Shown here: one piece after another, positions 1 to 9,100 of the stretch
Layout of the letters: each line of letters starts with the position of its first letter
Position numbering within the stretch: the first letter of the stretch is position 1
Assembly (NCBI RefSeq): GCF_013166655.1
Contig: NZ_JABKCA010000016.1
Coordinates: 1 to 64,000, forward strand
Direction: 5' to 3'
DNA from: Lentimicrobium sp. L6
GTDB lineage: Bacteria; Bacteroidota; Bacteroidia; Bacteroidales; UBA12170
Length of the DNA: 64,000 nt
Position numbers and translations under genes: made by a program
Notes under the pieces: generated by a model
What the model was told of the DNA's origin: nothing
The model's database searches: none
The model's input: only the letters and a program-made list of their open reading frames with translations

Positions 1-962
1 GGTAATTCCCCTATGCATTCTTCCAAAGAATAACCAGTTAATTCAGAAAATTTAGGATTTACATATTCTATTTTCCCTTCAGTATCAGTTATAACTATAA
101 TAGAAGGGCTTTGCCTAACAGCTGCATTCAGCTTAGCATTCTCCTTCTCTGCCTTCATCCTTTGACTGATATCTTGAAAAACACCATAAGTTTGTTTAAA
201 ACTCCCATCTTTATTATAGGCTACACTTCCTTCTAAAGAAACATCGATAAAGGATTGATCTTTATGTTGTAATTTAAAATGAACACCACTTGCCCAACCT
301 CTACTTTTTAATGCTGAGAAGCTACTTTCAAATGTTTTGCGAGTAATAGGATCTAAAAAGTCTGCATAACTTTTACCTAACACTTCATCGCGGGTATATC
401 CTAAAGTACTTAACCAGGCTGGATTTACATCGCAAAGGGTACCATCCTCATTTAAAGATTGATATGGGAGGGGGGCATAATCATATAGAGAACGATATTT
501 TCTTTCGCTTTCTACCAGCTCAAAAGTACGCTTCTCAATGATTTTTTCTAAATCTTTATTTTTATCTCTTAATCTATCCTCGGCTGCTTTTATTCTAAGC
601 ATCACATTCACTTGGGCAGTAAATTCTATGGCATCAATAGGCTTAGACAGAAACGCATCTGCTCCCATATTCAAACCTCTAATCCTACTTTTAGAATCGG
701 TTCGAATAGCAGTAATCATAATCACAGGGATATGTTTAGTTTCTTCAGATCTTTTAAGAATTTCGCAAGTGGCATAACCATCCAATACTGGCATAATGAT
801 ATCTAGCAATATAACATCGGGTTGGATTTCTTTTGCTAATTCAATTCCGTCATGACCTGACAAAGCAGTGTATACCTCACATCCTGGTATATTATTCACA
901 ATTACCGCTTTAATAATCACGAGATTATCATGTTGGTCATCTATGGCTAGAATCTTTTTCAT
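1..962 (-). CDS. REC-PAS-PAS signalling protein, 3' end cut by window edge
   Basis: The reading frame opens with an ATG at 962 on the minus strand and stays open to base 1, so the C-terminus is missing. Translation gives a receiver domain at residues 1-120, with the acidic pair D8/D9, the phosphoacceptor D54 in LLDIIMP, and the lysine in FLSKP. A short charged linker follows, then a PAS domain from about residue 155 (RKYRSLYDYAPLPYQ) and the start of a second PAS near 285 (NAAVRQSPSIIVITDTEG). In Bacteroidota this order usually continues into HisKA and HATPase domains, so a response-regulator-led sensor kinase is likely, but that part is not visible. It lies 122 bases downstream of the hybrid kinase on the same strand, as a likely third gene of the cheR operon or as its phosphorelay target (inference). 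Confidence 0.85.
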   Translation of the reverse strand, partial: MKKILAIDDQHDNLVIIKAVIVNNIPGCEVYTALSGHDGIELAKEIQPDVILLDIIMPVLDGYATCEILKRSEETKHIPVIMITAIRTDSKSRIRGLNMGADAFLSKPIDAIEFTAQVNVMLRIKAAEDRLRDKNKDLEKIIEKRTFELVESERKYRSLYDYAPLPYQSLNEDGTLCDVNPAWLSTLGYTRDEVLGKSYADFLDPITRKTFESSFSALKSRGWASGVHFKLQHKDQSFIDVSLEGSVAYNKDGSFKQTYGVFQDISQRMKAEKENAKLNAAVRQSPSIIVITDTEGKIEYVNPKFSELTGYSLEECIGEL

Positions 963-1084
963 CAGTCTATTTTAATTGAGCGCTCTCAAAAACTACTCTA
1001 AATTTTTTTTAATGGTTTTGCACGATATATAAATATACACATTTTTTTTTTACCCAAAGAATTATTGATGATAATTCACCCACT

Positions 1085-4000
1085 TTATATATATTTTTTA
1101 ATTTCGAGTAGAAGCTTTTCTCCATCAATTGGTTTTGAAACATAGCCGCTACAACCCATCTCTATAAATCGCTCTTTATCTCCTTTCATGGCCATTGCTG
1201 TGACTGCAATAATTGGGATATCTATCGTCTTTGCATCAGCTCGAATTTCTGCTAACACCTCCTGACCACTTTTTATGGGCAAAGACATATCTAATAAAAC
1301 CATATCAGGTTTCAATGATTTTATCATCTCCACTCCTCTAGCTCCATCCACAGCCTCAGAAATATGATATCTGTTTCCAAGAATTGCTTTTATGCTTATC
1401 ATATTATCTAAGTGATCTTCAATAATCAATACATGAGGCTTCCCATTTGTTTCTACCAACTCATATTTTTGAGTCACTTGACTGTCATGACTCATAGGAT
1501 ATATCATCTTTTTAACTGTTGCTAATAGCCCTTCAATATTAATATCTCCTTTCTGTATAATTTGCGCTACTTGGTGGTCATTAATGATAGCCAAGTCTTC
1601 AGGTTTTAAATCCTTGGCAGTTAAAATAATAATAGGGATGCTTTTCGATTGTAGGTTTGCTCTAATCGAACTCATCACCTTAAAGCCATCAACCTTAGGC
1701 ATCATCAAATCTAAAATAATACCATCAGGAGTATTATCTTTTAAAAATTCTATAGCTTCTTGACCACCTACCGCTATTTCTACCTTATAATTTTCTGATT
1801 TCAAGACCGTTTTTACTTGAGCAATGGCTTCAATATTATCCTCCACTATCAAAATGCTTTTTTGACTTGTATTTGTTGATGTAGAAATATTGCTTTTTCC
1901 TAATTGATTTATAATTCTATTTATTTCAGTTAGTAATTCAGATTGTGAAGCTTCGCCTTTAGTGAAAACCTTCTCAATCTTTCCACTAAGATCAGCTTTG
2001 TCTTGAGCCGTTAAATCTTTAGCTGATACAATGATAACAGGGATGTCTTTTGTTTTTTTATTTGCTCTTATCTTATTTAAAACTTCGAAGCCATCCATTT
2101 CTGGCATTAACAAATCTAATATAATCACATCAGGACTGCTAAATTCTAAACTTTTTAAGCAGTTAGGACCACTTGATGCCAAGATTGTACTCAAACCTTC
2201 CTTCTCAATCATCTTTTTCAATTGCTCTGACTCAAATTCATTATCATCGACAATCATAATGGTTTTAGGATAATGATGAGATTTATAAATCTCAGATATT
2301 AGCGCTGCTTTATTAACTGGTTTATTTAAATACCCTATTGCACCCAGAGCAAAACCTGTTTCCTGATCATTAGAGACGGAAGCAATAATAACGGGAATAT
2401 CTTTTGTTAAAAAATCATTCTTCAATTCTTGTAAGACCTCCCAACCATCCATCTCTGGCATCACTACATCTAGGGTAATGGCGAAAGGCTGATACTCTTT
2501 TGCCAAACGAATAGCTTCTTTTCCAGAAGTTGTAGATATGACATCATATCCACTTTGCTGTAAAGAATTTGATATCTCAGCTATTGTTTTAGGTTCATCA
2601 TCAACCACCAGTATTGTTTTTTTAGCCTCCTCAAATACTTCTAAGTTTAGTTTTTCGACAGGCTGAACCATTTCTATATTATCCCATTTAATAGGTATAC
2701 AAATGGTAAAGATGGATCCACTACCTAAAACACTTTCTACTTTTATCTCTCCACCTAGAATACCCGTTAATTTTTGAGCAATGGCTAGACCTAAACCAGT
2801 ACCTTGGAACTGCCGAGAAGAAGTTCCATCTGCTTGCCTAAACTCATCAAACACGTGAGGAAGTATTTCCTTTGGTATGCCAACTCCTGTATCACTAACT
2901 GCTATACAAGCTCTACCCGATTCTTCAATTACATGAATCCCTATGCTTCCTTCATTTGTAAATTTCACCGCATTTCCGACAATATTAAGTAATACCTGAT
3001 GTAACCTTGCTTCATCAGTTTCTACCATTGGGAAATTTTCTGAGATGTTCAAAGCAATAGCTATCCCTTTTTCTTCACTCAAGCCTTGAATGTTTTCCAC
3101 TATCATCTGTATAAGGGTCTTGAGTGAAATAGAGGATACTGCTATATCCATTTTCCCTGATTCTATTTTTGATAAATCGAGGATGTTATTAATTAAATCT
3201 AGTAGTCGCTTTCCATTTCGTTCCACTATTTCCAGATAACTATTTTCTTCTGTATTAAGTTTATCTTTTGCCTGCATAATGAGTACGCGAGAGAGTGCCA
3301 TTATTGAGTTTAGAGGAGTCCTGAGTTCATGACTCATATTTGATAGAAATTCGCTTTTTAACTGATTGGCAGACTCCACTTGTTTCCTTTGCGCTTCGAG
3401 TTCTACATTTTGCTCATGTAGCTCTTGGGCTGATCTTTGTAATTCATTAGCATGATCATGAAGCTCCTCTGTCTGGTCTTGTAATTCCTCAGTTTGGGCC
3501 TCTAGTTGTTGATTGGTCTTATATAAGCTTTGAGCTAAAACCTGCGTTTTTTGATTGGCCAATAGATTGGAATAAGCTATATTTATACTCTGCCAAGAAG
3601 TTTCGAGAATCTCATAAACTACTGGTGTATAAGCATATATGCTTGACAAAGAGATAATCCCTATCACTTCCTTATCAATAATTATAGGAATAGTAATAAT
3701 TCCTTTTACCTGTGCATGTCCAAAGCTGGTCACATATTTAAAATTTGTTTCTTCAGGAATATTATTGAGATAAACTATACTTTTCTTTTTAATCGCAGAA
3801 TGAAATTCACCTTCAGCAGCGTCTACTGTAAATGGTTTAAACAATTCTTTTTTAGCACCTATTGATGTAAAATACCTATACTCAAAACTCTCTCTATCAA
3901 AAGAATATACTATGCAAATTTGCGATTTTGTGATTTCCAATAATTGTTCCAGCAGTCGTTCAGTAAATTCTTCAAAAGAATTATTTCCGATCATCACTCT

Positions 4001-5152
4001 TGTTATCTTTGAAATTGCATTTTGAATTGTATTTTTTGAGGCAATCGCATCTGACATTTCATTGATCGCGGTTCCTAAAGCACCAATTTCATCAACTGAT
4101 GTTATGGTATTTCTAGCTGAATAATCACCGTCCTTTATTTTTTTTGATACATTATACATATTTGAAATGGGCTGAGATATTCTTTTACTCAACCAAAAAA
4201 CAACAAGAAGAATAGTTAATGCAGAAATAAAGAAAAGAAGAATATAGTTCTGTCCAAGAGTTTTAATAGGCATGTTTAATTCCACCATATCTTGCTTAGA
4301 GATAAACCCCCACATTGTCTTTGGAATATAGGTATAAGCTGCAAGTACTTCTTCTCCTCTATAATCTAAAGTCTTGGTAATACCTGTATGACCAGCGGCA
4401 GCATTAACAGCAGGTTCTGCATCAATTTTAATTTTCAGAATGGCATCGTTTGCATATTTTAAATCATTGAGCGCAATAACATTCTTATTTACAATTAGCG
4501 TCTCCCCTGTTTCACCCATCCCTGTATTGTTTTCTAATAAATGATAAAGGGATTTTTCTAAATCTATTCGGACAACCAATACAGCTAAAACTTGGGTTTT
4601 GAATTCTTTATCATAAACGGGTATAGAAATACACATTTGTGGTTTATTCAAATGATCATAATAGTGAATGTCCTTGATAAAGATTCCCTCTGTTTCTAAT
4701 GGTTTTGTGAAATAACTATTGGTCCTTTTATTAAGGCCTATAAATTGAGGATTCGTTGAAACCTCAATGATACCAGTTTCAGCGTTAATGAGAAATATTT
4801 CTTCATAATCCTTAAATGCCACTAAGTATCTTTTCAATATAGAAGATGCATTTTCCATTTTCTCAATATCAGCAAAACTCGTCTCCTTTGCATTAAAAGC
4901 TATGCCTAGCCCTCTAATTTCAAAATCCTCAGCAATAATATGGACATCCCCTAACCTTTCATCGAGCCAAGCATTTAATTCACGAACTTTTAAATCGCGA
5001 ACGGCAGTCAACTTATTGAAAGTCTCTCTTTCAATAGTTTTACTTTGCATATTATAAGCAATTAGAATTCCAACTAGTAATGGAATCAGTGCTAAAAATA
5101 GAAACCAAAATGTTAATCTACCACCTATAGTTCTAAATACAATCTTATTCAT
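1085..5152 (-). CDS. Hybrid sensor histidine kinase: Cache-HAMP-GAF-coiled coil-HisKA-HATPase-4xREC
   Basis: This is a 1355-residue membrane kinase. A transmembrane helix at about 12-32 is followed by a periplasmic dCache-like sensor region (about 35-300). A second helix comes near 305-325, then HAMP (325-375) and GAF (about 400-540). A strikingly regular heptad coiled coil (about 550-600, repeated xTEELxx-type units) leads into HisKA with MSHELRTPL near residue 606. HATPase follows with GNAVKF near 726 and GTGLGLAI. Four receiver domains start near 846, 963, 1101 and 1242, with phosphoacceptors in [30 protein letters not shown] and LDMSLP. Four receivers are many even for Bacteroidota hybrids. 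The gene starts 27 bases after cheR stops, so the two are probably co-transcribed. The ligand is unknown. Confidence 0.93.
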   Translation of the reverse strand: MNKIVFRTIGGRLTFWFLFLALIPLLVGILIAYNMQSKTIERETFNKLTAVRDLKVRELNAWLDERLGDVHIIAEDFEIRGLGIAFNAKETSFADIEKMENASSILKRYLVAFKDYEEIFLINAETGIIEVSTNPQFIGLNKRTNSYFTKPLETEGIFIKDIHYYDHLNKPQMCISIPVYDKEFKTQVLAVLVVRIDLEKSLYHLLENNTGMGETGETLIVNKNVIALNDLKYANDAILKIKIDAEPAVNAAAGHTGITKTLDYRGEEVLAAYTYIPKTMWGFISKQDMVELNMPIKTLGQNYILLFFISALTILLVVFWLSKRISQPISNMYNVSKKIKDGDYSARNTITSVDEIGALGTAINEMSDAIASKNTIQNAISKITRVMIGNNSFEEFTERLLEQLLEITKSQICIVYSFDRESFEYRYFTSIGAKKELFKPFTVDAAEGEFHSAIKKKSIVYLNNIPEETNFKYVTSFGHAQVKGIITIPIIIDKEVIGIISLSSIYAYTPVVYEILETSWQSINIAYSNLLANQKTQVLAQSLYKTNQQLEAQTEELQDQTEELHDHANELQRSAQELHEQNVELEAQRKQVESANQLKSEFLSNMSHELRTPLNSIMALSRVLIMQAKDKLNTEENSYLEIVERNGKRLLDLINNILDLSKIESGKMDIAVSSISLKTLIQMIVENIQGLSEEKGIAIALNISENFPMVETDEARLHQVLLNIVGNAVKFTNEGSIGIHVIEESGRACIAVSDTGVGIPKEILPHVFDEFRQADGTSSRQFQGTGLGLAIAQKLTGILGGEIKVESVLGSGSIFTICIPIKWDNIEMVQPVEKLNLEVFEEAKKTILVVDDEPKTIAEISNSLQQSGYDVISTTSGKEAIRLAKEYQPFAITLDVVMPEMDGWEVLQELKNDFLTKDIPVIIASVSNDQETGFALGAIGYLNKPVNKAALISEIYKSHHYPKTIMIVDDNEFESEQLKKMIEKEGLSTILASSGPNCLKSLEFSSPDVIILDLLMPEMDGFEVLNKIRANKKTKDIPVIIVSAKDLTAQDKADLSGKIEKVFTKGEASQSELLTEINRIINQLGKSNISTSTNTSQKSILIVEDNIEAIAQVKTVLKSENYKVEIAVGGQEAIEFLKDNTPDGIILDLMMPKVDGFKVMSSIRANLQSKSIPIIILTAKDLKPEDLAIINDHQVAQIIQKGDINIEGLLATVKKMIYPMSHDSQVTQKYELVETNGKPHVLIIEDHLDNMISIKAILGNRYHISEAVDGARGVEMIKSLKPDMVLLDMSLPIKSGQEVLAEIRADAKTIDIPIIAVTAMAMKGDKERFIEMGCSGYVSKPIDGEKLLLEIKKYI

Positions 5153-5179
5153 ATATCAGGTTTTTATCATTCCTTAATT

Positions 5180-6019
5180 CTATAAAAAAGGAACCTTTTT
5201 AAATATCTTACAATGACGACCTAGTCTTCTAAACTTATGTTTAAACTCAACAATTGGTAGTTCTGCTTCTCCTAGAATTAAATAACCATTGGGCCTTAAG
5301 GAACGATAAAGCTTCTCAAAAATCACATGCTGCTCCTTCTCATTCATGTATATCAAAACATTCCGGCACAAGACGATATCAAAATCACCATAAATACATT
5401 CTGGTGGTAGTTTTTGCCTTATATTCAACAGATTATAAGACGAAAACTGAACCATATCTCTTATGATAGGAACTAATCGAAAAGCATTTCCTTTCTCATG
5501 AAAATACTTTTTTACTAAACCATGCTTGATCTTTTCTATACTACTTTCAGTATATACAGCTTGCTTTGCAGCTTTTAAAGCATTGGGATCTAGGTCTGTT
5601 GCAATAAAATAAATGGAGTTAAATATTTTCTTTCTATCCTGAATTTCGTTTAATAATATGGCCACCGAATAGGCTTCCTCTCCTTTTGCACATCCTGCTG
5701 ACCAAACACGAATATTCGACTTAGACTCTTCTTGTTTTTGCTCGATAATGGTAGGAAATATTTCTTTTCTTAGTATTTCAAAACTCAATGGATTTCTAAA
5801 AAAACTACTCACATTAATGGTGTAGACGTCAATCAATAAGTCAAGCTCTTGAGGGTTTTGAATAAGAAGATTTAAATATTCATGATAATTCTTGCATTTC
5901 GTATTGAGTAATCTTTTTTGGGTTCTTCGCTCCAGCATAGCTTCTCGGTATCCCGAAAAATCAATCCCTTTTTCCTGATGTAGAAAATCTACAATTTTCT
6001 TTAGTTCTGTATTGAGCAT
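5180..6019 (-). CDS. cheR: CheR-type protein-glutamate methyltransferase
   Basis: This 279-residue protein has the full CheR layout: a helical N-terminal domain (1-75) and a SAM-dependent methyltransferase domain. Visible motifs are SFFRNP, the SAM-binding VWSAGCAKGEEAYS, ATDLDPNAL, and CRNVLIYM near the C-terminus. CheR enzymes methylate glutamates in coiled-coil signalling helices of chemoreceptors. No chemoreceptor, CheB, CheA or CheW lies in the window, and the next gene is a hybrid kinase with a glutamate-rich heptad coiled coil. A role in adapting that kinase is therefore plausible, but it is inference. The start is the first ATG of the frame. It follows a 116-base gap holding a terminator and a -7-like promoter element. 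Confidence 0.92.
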   Translation of the reverse strand: MLNTELKKIVDFLHQEKGIDFSGYREAMLERRTQKRLLNTKCKNYHEYLNLLIQNPQELDLLIDVYTINVSSFFRNPLSFEILRKEIFPTIIEQKQEESKSNIRVWSAGCAKGEEAYSVAILLNEIQDRKKIFNSIYFIATDLDPNALKAAKQAVYTESSIEKIKHGLVKKYFHEKGNAFRLVPIIRDMVQFSSYNLLNIRQKLPPECIYGDFDIVLCRNVLIYMNEKEQHVIFEKLYRSLRPNGYLILGEAELPIVEFKHKFRRLGRHCKIFKKVPFL

Positions 6020-6048
6020 CTAGGCTTTTTCTTGTTCAATTAAAGATA

Positions 6049-6056
6049 CAAAAATA
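6049..6056 (-). promoter_or_regulatory. Candidate -7 element for the cheR operon
   Basis: On the minus strand this reads TATTTTTG, matching the Bacteroidota -7 consensus TAnnTTTG, about 30 bases before the cheR start. No TTG lies at the expected distance upstream, so the call rests on one box only. Confidence 0.35.
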
Positions 6057-6084
6057 TTACAACTAAGCAATCGCGGAAATTAAA

Positions 6085-6119
6085 AGAAGCATATCATCAT
6101 AAAATGACAATATGCTTCT
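6085..6119 (-). terminator. Hairpin terminator of the giant surface-protein gene
   Basis: A 10-base inverted repeat (AGAAGCATAT / ATATGCTTCT) with a 15-base loop sits 17 bases after the stop of the giant gene. In the minus direction it is followed by TTTTAATTT, which suits intrinsic termination before cheR. Confidence 0.6.
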
Positions 6120-6135
6120 GAATAGAATGATGTTC

Positions 6136-9100
6136 TTATTTTCTCTGAATTACAAACTTCACGACACCAAATTCCTCTTTGTTTTTTACTTTGATGAAAT
6201 ACATGCCGGGTTCAATATCTGAAAGATTGAGTTGAGCTAAATAGTGGTCTCCTTTAAATTTAATACCTAGATCTTTGATTAGTCTTCCTTCCATATCCCA
6301 GAGTTCAATGGAATTAATGTCCAACCTAGAAATATTTTCAGACTTTAAGATCTCCAAATAAAATTGCCCAGAATTTGGGTTTGGAAATAATCCGATACTA
6401 CCAAAACCTAGATCATCTAATTCATCTAATCCTGTTGGAGCCATATATATTCCATGCTCAGGATCAATATAATAGTCCAAGTTGGTAATATTAGTATTTG
6501 GAGCAGAAATGCTTACCGTATAAACAGAATCTATATTTAAACCTGGAATATCGAGACTGATTTTAAAAGTCCCCTCCCCCAGCTTGTCAAACTCCCAATG
6601 TCCTAATTCATCGGTAGGCTTATAGCCAACCACTTCATCACCTTTGTCATCGGCAGCATCAAATTCCAATACCACATCCACATTTTTAACGGGTTCGCCT
6701 TTTCCTCCGGTATAATATACTCCTCCGCCAATTCCTGAAGTTCCTTCTGGAGGCAGTGGTACTTGATACAAATTGATATCAATATTATCCACTAATATAT
6801 CATCCCAATTTGGAGAAACAGGAATTGCATCCAGCCAAAAATAAGCATCAATATGCCAACGGGGCATTACATCTGGATACTCAGATCTATTAGCATACGC
6901 ACGGAATATATAATCAACACAAGTGGCCATTTCATCACAAGCAAAACTTCCATCATCTGCGATTCCAACCGAATCAACTTGTGTTGAAATAATGCCATCA
7001 GAAAGAAGATAAACCAAGACATATCCATCAGTAATATCTGTTCCATCACTTGAATAAACATGCCCCCTTATTGTTGAAGTGGAGAAAGGCTCAATAAGTT
7101 GTACAATAGAATCTAAACAACCTTGTTCATCTCCAACAATTAACTTAATATTAAAGGAAGATTTATTACTGACAAATTGATGCAATGGATTTTGAATATC
7201 AGAAACATCAGAACCTTCACTATCTGGGTCATCAAAATCCCAGCTCCAATTAATAATATCACCATTCGTTGAAGTAGACTGATCAACAAAGATGGCATCC
7301 TCAACACATCCTCCTAGTGAATAATCGAAAGAAGCAATTGGACCATCTACAATATTTGTAAATTCTTCCACATAGCTAATACATCCATTTTCATTTTCAA
7401 AATGATAACTAATACCGAATGGCCCACCTGAACCTAAAATAGAGGGGTTGAAAGAGGCAGTTCCATCACCATAATCGATAATTCCTTCGCCAGTAAAATA
7501 TCCACTTGGCGCCTGGCTTCCTGTTAAAATAAATTCAGTATTAACCTTACAATAGGTTTCATCAAGCCCAGTAAAACTTACAGCTGTTGAACTAAAAACA
7601 GTCACTTCTTGCTCATAAATATTCTCACATACTCCTGTTTGATACTCATAAGTAATGATATATGGCCCTCCTATTCCTGCTACTTGAGGATCGAATATAG
7701 CAGTACCATCTTCATTATCAATAATTCCTTGTCCTATAAATGTTCCTAATGGAGCCATATTGCCAGTAATAATTGATGCGGGATTGGTAAAACAATAATC
7801 TGATTCCAACCCATCGAAACTCAATTCTTGCAACCCTTCCACATTAACTTGTTGAAGATCCTCTGCATAACACCCCTCACTTGAGGTGACACTATAAATA
7901 ATTTCATGGTTTTCACCTGCTCCAGCATCTGAAGGATTAAATATTGCCGTACCATCTTCATTATCTAATATCCCAGGTCCAGAATAAATTCCATCTGGCT
8001 GATCTCCAGTTATTGTAATGGGATCAGAATCAATACAATAAACGCTCCCTAATCCAGTAAAACTAATCTGAGGAGTCAAGTCAACAATAGTTGATTCCGT
8101 TGTTTCTGAATAGCAGTTATTTTCATTTGTATAGAAATACATAATATCATAAGGCCCTCCTGCCCCTGCTAGCAAAGGACTAAAATTAGCGGTTCCATCA
8201 CCATTATCTATTATACCAGAACCAGTAAATGATCCAAAAGGGGCCATATTTCCAATGAGTTCAGCAAGAGGATCCTGTGAACAATAATTGACATTGAGCC
8301 CTATGATTTCTAATACATCTATATCAAATACTTCTACATTCTGTATCTCTTCACCATAACAGCCCTGTGGACTGGAGTATTCATATTTGATTTCATAGAC
8401 TCCACCTACTCCTGCTATAGCAGGATCAAAAACAGCAGTACCATCTCCATTATCAAGAATACCTGGACCAGAGAATTCCCCATCAGGAGCAAAATTCCCT
8501 ACTAAATCAACCATTGTATTATTAATACAATAGGAAGATTCTAAACCACTAAAAGTAACAACAGGAAGCTCAACAACATTTGTTTCTTGTTCATCAATGG
8601 CCGAACAACCATTACTGTTCTGGTAGATATATGTAATATGATAAGGTCCTCCAACTCCTGCAAGAACAGGATAGAAGTAGGCTGTCCCATCATTTTGGTC
8701 AACTATACCAGGACCATTAAATTCACCATTTGGGGCTTGGTTCCCAGTAATTAATATTTCAGAAGCTCCCTCGCAATAATCAGATGCTAAACCCGTAAAG
8801 CTTACGTTTGGAATATTATAAACCGTAGTAGACTGGCTTGAAGAGTTAGAACACCCTACTGCATCAGAGTATTCATAAAATATAGTGTATGGACCACCTA
8901 ACCCAACAATATTGGGATCGAATGTAGCGGTCCCATCTCCATTATCAACTATTCCTGGACCGGTAAACATTCCACCTGGCGCCTGATTTCCAGTTAAAAC
9001 TTGAGGAGGGTCACCTATACAATTGGCATCTTCGAGTCCTGTAAAATAGACTGCAGGAAGAGGATTAACGATAGTTTGGTGAGTTGTTTGAGAGGAACAA

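Noticed and set aside
690-705. GGTTCGAAT stretch like a tRNA T-loop
   Set aside because: It lies in the coding frame of the receiver domain, and no cloverleaf can be drawn around it.
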